Assembly (NCBI GenBank): GCA_009602725.1
Contig: WELB01000066.1
Location: 577,433 to 592,292, forward strand
Reading direction: 5' to 3'
DNA from: Spirogloea muscicola
Lineage: Eukaryota > Streptophyta > Zygnematophyceae > Spirogloeales > Spirogloeaceae
Length of the DNA: 14,860 bases
Part shown: positions 7,328 through 14,860 of the stretch, piece after piece
Layout: every line of letters starts with the position of its first letter
How positions within the stretch are numbered: position 1 is the first letter of the stretch
Notes under the pieces: model-generated
What the model was told of the DNA's origin: nothing
The model's database searches: none
Seen by the model: only the letters and a program-made list of their open reading frames with translations
Program-made: the position numbers and the translations under genes

Positions 7328-10300
7328 ATGCTGCGCGGCCTGCGCCGCGTGCGCTGCGCCGTGCTGGCCCTCGCGNAGGCCCTGGCGGCCGCCTCCATGG
7401 TCGACAGCGGCCGCCTCCTCCACGCCTCCGACGCCGACAGCCACCGCCAGCGCCTCCTGCGCCGGGTACGCCCGCCCCTCCTCGGCAACCTAACCCTAGC
7501 CCTAATACCTCAAACCCTGAATACCATCCCATGGCCGCTAGCAGCGCGCCCGCGGCGGCTCTGCTCGGGCCACGGCGTGCTCGCGCCAGGCGTTGCTGAG
7601 CTGCGCGCGAGCTCCCTTTCCATTTGCCATCTGGTAATTAGGCATTGGTTAGCAACTTCATGTCTTGACCCGTGGTTACTGAGCGGGTCAAGCTGCAGCG
7701 GGGAATGAACGTCAACTGATCTGCTTGCCTTTGTACTTGGCCAAAGTAGCCTTCGAATATGTTATTACACGATTATGTAACAATACTTTTTCCGTTTCGG
7801 TTGTGCGCAGGCGAGGTACAATCAATGGGTGGCCTGGGTGAGGGCAGGAGCGGCCGTCGGCGTTGCCCAGGTGCTGGCGGCCGCGTTCCTCAGCTACGCC
7901 GCTTCGAGCGCCACCAGTGACAGCGCAGGGCAGCATGCCACCTGCCCTTTGCACGGTACTCACACAATGCACACTCAAGGTGATGCAAATGCCTTTTGCC
8001 ACACCCAATTAGTTCCACATCTATGCTCTAATTGTCACTCATGCTTCTTGAGAAGCTCTTGACGGGTCGTGTTAGAGGACGGGGTCGTGTCCTGTCGGAT
8101 TACTATTGCAGGCGCAGCAGTCACCTCGTCGTTTTACAAGGCAATTTGGATGTTGAGCCCATTTGGGTGTTACGGTGGTGCCAATGCATGCTTGAAGAAG
8201 CAACGCAACGCCTGCAACCATTGAAACCCTAAATCTTTAATACCTAATTTTCAAGCCTCAACTCTGAATCCTGAGAGGGCCTTGTCTCGGTGAGGACACT
8301 GAGGTCCTCGGCAGGACCTTACAGCCTCTCACCTATGGCTGCCGCTTGGTGCAGGGGGCACAGTGGACCCTGCGCGGCGGTGGCTCCGGCCAATGACCGT
8401 GTTCCTCTGCGTGGCTTCCTGGCTGCTGGCCTTGGCCCAGTGCTGCGCCGGCGCGGACGTCCTCACGTGGCGCTCCCTCTACGAGATGCAAGGCCAGGCC
8501 TGGACTGCGCACTACCGGACGATGTTCGACCGGGGCATCCGGGACCTTCTCTGCTGCATCGGCCGCCTGCACTACTGGTGGGCTATCACAGGCCATCGCT
8601 GCCATTTGCTGACACGTCCGGCCGTGACGGCCTGCATGGAGGTCGGCAGTGCTGCCGCTTGCACCTCTAGTAACAGTCTGTGAAGCAGCAATGTGATGTC
8701 TCCACAGCTCCTTCTCTTGGTTATGCAGGGAAGGATCGGACTCGGAGGACGATGTGGCGTCCGTGGCGGCGGTGTTGGGCGACCTCGTCGCGTACCGTGC
8801 GCTGGGGGCTACTCACCTCGAAGTCCTCGCAGGTCTGTGTGGGCATCGCTACCAGCGAGAGCCTGAGCGAAGCTGCTGCAGACGGCCATGCTGCGAATCG
8901 TTTGTCTCCTATTGTCACAGCAGCGTCCTTCGCTCTTGCAATGCGCATGCTCGCTCATGTCCACCTCGTGAGCAGGAATGGCGTACTTACAAGAACAGCA
9001 GTCGCGCCATCCGTACGAGCAGCAGCTGCCCTCACCTCCAGCTCCTGTCATCCGTGAGGCTGCCGCCTTGCACCCGTATGCTGTGGCCGCATACACGGTA
9101 GGCAGCAGGCCTCGTCAAGGTCATGCTTCTGGCATCCAGTCCACCCAGTTGACATGTATGCATAGCTCTACGGTGGCTGTCAATGGTGAACAGCAACAGG
9201 CTGGTCGAGATCGTGGCATAGCAATCACAGTAACTGGTGCAGTCCACTGCCTGTGTGTTGACGCTGTCGACGGAGTCTGCTCTCTCCTCTCCACCTTCAC
9301 TCCAGGGCTGGCTGCTTGACTTCGGGCGACACCCATTCCTGTTCTGCTGCGCCTGGCTGTGGCGCCAAGAGATCCTGTCCCCTTGGCGCCTGAGCAAGTG
9401 AGTGAACACCTTGCTTGTCTCAACCTGCATTCTCAGCAGAGATGTGTAGATGAGGAGCCATGTGCCATGGGTGGCCGCAGATGCAGCTTCCCTTTCGACT
9501 ATCTGCCGGCCATGGATTGAGAAGCTCAGCCATGCTCAGTTGCACATTGCAGCTCATGCTTTTGCATCAACCGTCTTCGCACCCCTGTGCAGGAGGCCGA
9601 AGCTGGAGGGTGACAACTGGTGGCGGGGAAATGCTGCCGCCTTCTTGCGGTGGGTGCGCCTGCCACCAGATGCTCTACGACAAGGTCGTGTGAAACAGGT
9701 AATCATGGATCCTTGATATTTAAGCCTGTACAAATGGACTTCTATCAAGTTCTGCAATGCTTCTGTCTGAGTGGTCACACTAGAGACTGGAGCGGCTGAC
9801 AATGCTGGCCGCTCCAGGGAAGTCCTTCTTGCTGTCATTGGCCAGCACAGTCAGCACCTTGGTAGCTAGTGCAACTAGAGGAAAGTGTCTGAGCACGTTG
9901 GGGTCAGCAGCAAATTCAGTCACATTCTCTGTGCACGCTGTTTTGTGCGCCCGCTTGGCGGCACACAAGTAGAATGCTCAAAAAGGAGAGGGGATGGGGT
10001 TAAGATAGGCCAGCCCAAGTGTTGCAAGACCTGGGTGCGCAGCACTAACTACTGGGGTCAGCAGAGCTGTTTCTCTCAGCATCATTCTTAATGGCACAGA
10101 GATACTTTGAAGACAAAGACCGTCTTCCCATGTGTCTTGTGCAGACAAGGGCGCATGCTGTCTACTTTGTCGTTGTACTGCATCATCTCAAGTGTGTGGT
10201 GATAGCCGTGCGAGGCACGGAGACCCCCGAAGACCTCCTCATTGACGGTCTCGGACGCGAAGTGCCGCTGCTGGAGTCTGACTTATCTGGGACTCTCAAG

Positions 10301-13300
10301 TAAACAATCAATGCTCCTGGGTCGAGGCTTTCATGTGTGTCTGGGCAGGTCTGCCGTTGAGGCACAGTCTTCAGTGCTAACTTATCGCGTCTACTCTGCT
10401 AGTGGTAGCAATATATGGTAGTTGCACCAATGGAGATTTCTGGTACCGCTCAGGAGACAAATGGTGGTGCTTGTCAGCAGTGCATAGACACTACTTGATG
10501 GAATATGTCCTCAGTCCTCACAATGCTCACTCTATCAGGAAATAACGGTCAGCCAATGAGTTGCTCATCCTTGTCATTGCAATCAGTCTTTCTCCCGTTG
10601 TGTCGCAGATTAAGCAGGAGATGACAGTATGCCAATGCCAGAGTGATTGCCTCAAGATGCAGAGCAGATGCTATCAGTCTATGATTCTGATACTAACATT
10701 CTTAAGTGGACCTCTGCATGGGCTTGCAGACCCACTGTTGGAGACCTGCTCCCTACAGCTGTCTCGACTGTACCCCATTTTGCACATGCCGGAGTGTTGG
10801 CAGCAGCACGCGAGCTTGCCTGGCAACTGGATAGCCTCCCTCAAGATGAGTATATTGGTGCTCAAAGCAAAGGTAATCTAGGCCCTACCCTTCTGCGATC
10901 TGATGACCCACTTCGTAATAGGGCTGTAGATTGCAATGCTGGCCTGCTCAGAAGCTAATTTGTTGATCAGTTCTTTGTGCTAAGTCTCTGCTGGACATGG
11001 ATTCCGTTTGCCTCTCTTGCCACTCACGACCTGACCTCATGAAACAGAGCAGAGTGCCACTGTAGCCATTGCCAGCTCCAGTCATTCGCTCCGATGTGTT
11101 TTGACTTGTACAGCTCACCTCTCTTGAGTCTTGAAAGAGCAAGATGGGCTGCTGCTCTTGATCAGGCCCCGATTCTTTTCTTGCTCGGTGTCGTGCTCGT
11201 CATAGAAACGTAGTGATTGCCCCTGGCAGGCGACAACGTGAGGCCGAAAGCTGAAAGCAGGGGCCTCCTGTCCTCGTTGCTTGCCCCGGGGGGCGAGTGT
11301 GAGGGCTACGGGCTGCGCTTTGTCGGGCATTCGCTCGGAGGGGCTGTGGCTGCCTTGACGGGACTCAGGGTAAGTGCCCCACTTCTGGATTGCTGCTACA
11401 GTCAATGTGCCCCACGCTGTTCGGTTGGCTCGCTGACGGCAGTGCAGCAGCAGGCATACGGGCAGTGGCTTGACCTTGGTGCGATACTTGCCTTGTACAA
11501 CTCCATAGCTGAAGCAAAATATTATGACTTCTTGCAGCTTCATCTCCGCTTTCCGGATCTGCATATATATGGGTACGGAATGTTGCCCTGCATGGACGCC
11601 GTCACCGCCGAGGCTTGCTCTGGCTTTGTGACCAGGTACTGCTGAATCCAAAGCTGAATCAGGTCAAAGTCTGCAATTGATGGTCAGTATATTGGCACTT
11701 TGCTGCACCGTCGAGAACTTAAGTGTATTGGCCTTACTATGCCCTCCTGTGTAACATCTGTCTTGCCCATTAATATATGCCTGATGGCATCAGCAGATCT
11801 GCATGCCTTAGACAAGCACTTGGGTAGGTCAAATGGTTGGGGGACACTGCTGTCGTGCAGCATTCTCACTTGATGACTTACAGGATGCCTGTAATAATTC
11901 TGCGAGTTGCTGAACTGCTACAAAGATATGAGAAACTTGGGTTGCGCATATGACTTAAAGCACGGTTCCTGTGCTGCGCAGCATTGTATACAATGATGAG
12001 TTCTCATCGCGCCTCTCCATGGCGGCCATCCTACGTCTGAGAGCGGCAGCCCTGCAGGCACTGGCAGCAGCAGGAGCTGCAGAGGACGAGGCACGAGGCG
12101 CGATGGGCGGCGGCCTGCATATCATCCCGCCCACCTTCAAGACGTTGACACGCAGCCTCTTCAGCCAGCCAAAGCCGCAAGGTACTACCGCTGATACCAA
12201 TGCGACTGCAGATGACGATGCTGGTCATGGCAACGGTCACATGTTGGGCGAGCAGCAAGAAAGCTGGCATCAGTTTCAGAGCAGCAACCATGGCAGGAAT
12301 GTTACGGGCCTCAGTATCGACCCAGCACAGATTAGTAGCGCAGCACAGGCTAACAGAAGTACAGCCGGAAAGCTGTTAGAGGAGCTACCACTTAAGAGGG
12401 TGGACAACACCAACAAAGGTGGCCTGTTTGGAGCTGCTTCGCCGCTCGAGAGAACAGACTCAGAGGCTTCGGACCTCTCCCTGCCTGAGTACTCCATGGC
12501 TGCCTATGCAGTCTTCAGGGGCTTCGACTATGCAGAAGTCAAGAGGGGCCAGCTCACACAGATGCGGTCTTCGAAAAGCGTAGACCAGAATGACCAGAAA
12601 GACGTCGCAACTCAGAGAGGGCGTGGTCGTCTTGGCAAGGAGGGCAAGTGGAGGCTGCCGCCTGGCCGGAAGCGGCGCAAGCTCTTCTTTGCCCAGAAGG
12701 GCGCGCGCTACTTGGGATGGATGGTCTGCCGGTGCGCGTGCTACTCGCACCTCCACGGCCGCGCCAAGTCCATGCTTCCGGACGACCAAGCCGGCTCCCA
12801 AAAGTGCCCCGTGTGCGGAAGAGTGCCGGCGTGGCACGACAGCGGCGCCCACATCCTCAGCGCAGGAGAGGGCGGCTGGCAGAACTTTGGCGTCGCCTCC
12901 CTGCCGAGGAGCTACGCGGATGCCGATCCTGAGATGTGCAGCAAGGAGGGGGGAGACTCGGAAGGCTCGAGCAGCTCACAGAGTAGCAGTCAGAGGACTG
13001 GGGGATCCAGGCAAGGCGGCACAGACGAGGTGCCGGCAGGAGTAGAGGATGGCTGTGCAGAAGGTGCACTCAATGCGAGGAGAAGGCACAGCTCGCAGGA
13101 CGTCGAGAGCGACCAAGTTGGTGAGCTGGGCAGCTTGCCTTCAGACAGGCAGACTGACATAGCTGACACAGGGGAGCAAAGACATGAGGATGGTGGTGCT
13201 GCGGTCCGGTCCAGACAAGGATCAGGAGCAGCTGGGAGTGCTGAAGAAGGAGGCCCTCTGCCTCATGACTTCCCCTCTTACACCAGCGATAGTGACACAC

Positions 13301-14269
13301 TTGGTGGGAGAGGAGTCGGAGCTTCTCAGAGTGAGGACCGTTCTCATGGGGCGCTAGTGGGCGTGGATGCAGGCGCGGCGCGTCCGTGGCGCAGACGGAA
13401 AGACCTGGCCAAGGCAGAGCAGGAGGAATTGGAAGGCCTGAGGAAAGCCGAAACCAGTGGGATGCCAGCCCAAGACGAAGCACGAGATGTTGGAGCTAGA
13501 GCGCCACAGAGTGGCGATGTGGTCATCGACGTGGCGCTCGGCGGAGCAGGCCGACCTTGTCACGGCCAGGATGCTAGGAGCGACGGCGGCGGCAGCGGCG
13601 GCGGCAGGTGGGGCGAGCAGGCAATGGGTGGGGGCCAGCCGGGCCCTGAGTCCAACGAAGTGCTGGCGGAGAACCAGCGGCAGGTGACGGAGGACGTCAG
13701 GCAAGGTGGCACAGCCGAGATCACGCCGGCGTCGGCGATGGCGCAGGACCCTGCGGAAGCACGAGGAGAGGGCGGGCGAGGAGAGGACGCGTTCGGTGGC
13801 GGCAGGTTCCCGGCGGAGCTCTTCGTTCCAGGCCGCGTGGTGCACCTCATCCGAGAAGACGAGGACAGCGGGTGGCCGCGGAGGGCCATGCCGGGCGGCC
13901 TCCGCAACCGGCACAACCGCAACCGTGGCAAGGGGCACCACCGTGCGGTCGTGACGGACCGCGAGTTCTTCCGCGATATGCTCATCTCCCCGTCCATGTT
14001 CCTAGACCACTTGCCCTGGAGGTGAGGCAATCTGAAACATCTGTTAAATCTGAAGCTCAGTGGGGTACCCATCAGAGGGTCGCCTGTTGAGCATGATATG
14101 AATTGATCAGTGGCTGAGGCATAGGACATCATGGTGGCTGCCGGGGCGCAGGGTGCAGCGGGCGCTGAACGAGGTGCTGGAGCAGATGGAGCAGGAGTTG
14201 CCGGGCGTCGAGGACTCGGCGGACGCCGACATGTCTGCCGAGCTGAAGCGCCTGGCGGACCGTGGGTGA
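7328..14269 (+). CDS. sn-1 diacylglycerol lipase-type class 3 lipase with large insertion (13 exons)
   Basis: This is a membrane-anchored serine hydrolase resembling DAG lipase alpha/beta, which releases an sn-1 fatty acid from diacylglycerol; the substrate is inferred. Exons: 7328-7465, 7811-7955 (or to 7916), 8355-8577, 8729-8832, 8976-9097, 9306-9397, 9593-9698, 10145-10299, 10730-10872, 11230-11369, 11538-11635, 11982-14021 and 14152-14269. Phases agree throughout and give about 1,207 residues. Hydrophobic segments lie near residues 10-26, 57-77 and 108-125. Exons 4-6 follow the DAG-lipase order: an acidic helix, VLAGMAYLQEQQ (family AGLALLHQQQ), then AVAAYTGW (family AAYGW). The core shows VVIAVRGT, nucleophile Ser444 in GHSLGG, YGYGMLPC, Asp494 in SIVYNDEFSSRLS, PGRVVHLIRED, and His1165 in MFLDHLPW followed by RALNEVLEQ. 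Asp to His is about 670 residues, against about 125 in DAGL alpha; the extra 540 are disordered and charged with a Cys cluster. Least certain are the exon 2/3 boundary, the start, and the exon 7 start (9593 or 9596). A plant-type lipase 3 of broader specificity is possible. Confidence 0.88.
7376..7376 (+). other. Ambiguous base in lipase exon 1
   Basis: The window's only N is the first base of codon 17 (nAG). A, C or G gives Lys, Gln or Glu in the middle of a hydrophobic stretch; T gives a stop. The residue cannot be assigned and it bears on whether exon 1 is coding as drawn. Confidence 0.95.
7489..7520 (+). repeat. Degenerate telomere-like tract in lipase intron 1
   Basis: The tract carries several near-copies of the plant/algal telomere unit CCCTAAA: CCTAA, CCCTAG, CCCTAA and AAACCCTGA. 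A cleaner match (AAACCCTAAA, the plant telo-box) lies in intron 2 at 8224-8233. Both are on the strand of the gene and inside introns. Short interstitial telomeric tracts can mark old break repair or act as a regulatory box. Confidence 0.5.
7664..7692 (+). repeat. 9-bp stem inverted repeat in lipase intron 1
   Basis: CTTGACCCG (7664-7672) and CGGGTCAAG (7684-7692) form a perfect 9-bp stem with an 11-base loop. In the intron transcript this would fold into a stable hairpin. No link to a known element is seen. Confidence 0.55.
11370..11537 (+). other. Stop-free intron of 168 nt (multiple of three) in the lipase gene
   Basis: The donor GTAAGT and acceptor TTGCAG are both strong, and removal gives GLRLHLRFPDLHIYGYG, the expected run after the GHSLGG elbow. 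However, the intron is exactly 56 codons, phase 0, and has no in-frame stop, so an unspliced mRNA would still make a full-length protein with 56 extra residues about 17 residues past the nucleophile. Confidence 0.8.
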
Positions 14270-14345
14270 GGCAGAGCTGCCTGCGGAGGTGCCGGAGCTT
14301 GCCGCACTGGTCGAGTGCAGCAGTGTGCTAGTTCGGTTGTTGTAG

Positions 14346-14350
14346 TGTAA
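14346..14350 (+). terminator. TGTAA polyadenylation signal of the lipase gene
   Basis: TGTAA lies 77 bp after the stop codon at 14267-14269, a usual distance for a chlorophyte 3' UTR. Confidence 0.6.
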
Positions 14351-14772
14351 TGTATGTCCTGCGTCGTGTCTAATTGTTAATTGGCTTCTTTATCGCTAGC
14401 TGTGCGGCTGCAGACGAGCTTAGCCATTATTGTACATTTTCCCTTCTTTGGGCCGTGGGCTGCCGCATTGCAGCCCCAACGCTGCCCCTCTTTTTCGAGC
14501 ACTATTGCCATCAGTGTTCGTGTTGCAGGTGAGAGCGAGGGAACTGGGGTTGCGTCTTGCTCTCTCTCACCTTGGCATTCTTACGTCAGAGCTCCAAGAG
14601 GGCCACACACTGACTTGGCGTACTGGCTGTCGCCTCTGACTACATATACCATCACTCATTACACACTCACATTCTTATTCATAGTTAAGATTCATCTGTT
14701 AAGGTTTTAGTCATGAGAAGGCCCATCGGGAATGATTTAAGCGGGGAGGAGGAAACCCGGACGTCCCCCACC
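14351..14772. other. Spacer and probable promoter of the downstream gene
   Basis: About 420 bp separate the lipase poly(A) signal from the next start codon. One frame is open for 109 codons (14381-14710), but it is hydrophobic by composition, ends in AT-rich sequence and has no recognisable domain, so it is not called. The AT-rich stretch at 14640-14710 followed by a purine-rich leader (14740-14760) is what a promoter and 5' UTR would look like; no clear TATA box was found. Confidence 0.45.
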
Positions 14773-14860
14773 ATGGCCGCCCTGGCAAGAGCCCCGCCGC
14801 CGCCGCCGAGCCTGCGGCCCGTCGCCGCCGCCGCCGCCGCCGGCAGCGCCTCCTTCGCCG
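14773..14860 (+). CDS. 5' end of an unidentified gene (truncated by the window)
   Basis: ATG in a very strong context (CCACCATGG) opens a frame that stays open to the end of the window, giving 29 residues rich in Ala, Pro, Arg and Ser with no acidic residue. That composition fits an organelle transit peptide or simply an Ala/Pro-rich N-terminus. GCC repeats at 14800-14845 make the frame low in complexity. The gene is transcribed in the same direction as the lipase. No function can be assigned. Confidence 0.55.
   Translation, partial: MAALARAPPPPPSLRPVAAAAAAGSASFA

Noticed and set aside
8292-8319. Overlapping 6-7 bp inverted repeats (GAGGAC/GTCCTC and AGGTCCT/AGGACCT) before lipase exon 3
   Set aside because: Short and nested; such arms are expected by chance in a region of this length, and no function is suggested.
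10091-10144. Extension of lipase exon 8 upstream to the ATG at 10091 (AQRYFEDKDRLP...)
   Set aside because: The acceptor TTGTGCAG at 10144 joins VKQ to TRAHAVYFVVV in phase 0 and matches the spacing of DAG lipases, so the upstream part is treated as intron.
11115-11651. 178-codon minus-strand ORF
   Set aside because: It is antisense to lipase exons 10 and 11, which have clear catalytic motifs, and it shows no domain of its own.
13354-13941. 195-codon minus-strand ORF (Pro/Ala/Ser-rich)
   Set aside because: It is antisense shadow of the lipase insertion, without splice partners or recognisable motifs.
14381-14710. 109-codon ORF after the lipase
   Set aside because: It lies just past the TGTAA signal, has a weak start, no conserved features and an AT-rich end. 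It is most likely spacer and promoter sequence.

Overview
The window is nuclear DNA from a eukaryote, most likely a GC-rich green alga. Three multi-exon genes have GT-AG introns with phases that agree across their junctions. TGTAA, the usual chlorophyte polyadenylation signal, lies downstream of the stop codons. The best family matches are to plant-type or general eukaryotic proteins: a DUF7356-like membrane protein, CSN5, and an sn-1 diacylglycerol-lipase-type enzyme. There are no operons, ribosome binding sites, tRNAs, rRNAs or CRISPR arrays. The species cannot be named from the sequence.

Layout. Positions 1-3148 (+) hold a type I membrane protein gene whose 5' end lies outside the window. 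It has a very long Gly/Asp/Ser-rich disordered part, then a small beta-rich domain, one membrane helix and a tryptophan/acidic cytosolic tail. Positions 3149-4868 are a convergent spacer with no gene I can support. Positions 4869-7156 (-) encode a complete six-exon CSN5, the JAMM metalloprotease of the COP9 signalosome. All its splice junctions were placed and all metal ligands are present. Positions 7157-7327 form a compact divergent promoter shared by CSN5 and the next gene. Positions 7328-14269 (+) encode a roughly 1,200-residue, 13-exon lipase of the DAG-lipase alpha/beta type. It has a complete Ser-Asp-His triad and a lineage-specific insertion of about 540 residues between the catalytic Asp and His. 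Positions 14270-14772 are its 3' end and a spacer. At 14773 the first codons of another + strand gene run off the window.

The genes do not form a pathway. CSN5 acts in Cullin-RING ligase deneddylation, and the lipase probably acts in membrane-lipid signalling or turnover. The two share a 171-bp promoter and so may be co-regulated. The points most worth a second look are the lipase insertion with its Cys cluster, a tandem duplication in CSN5 intron 1 that creates a decoy splice acceptor, and the architecture of the divergent promoter, where a TATA box sits inside an inverted repeat.
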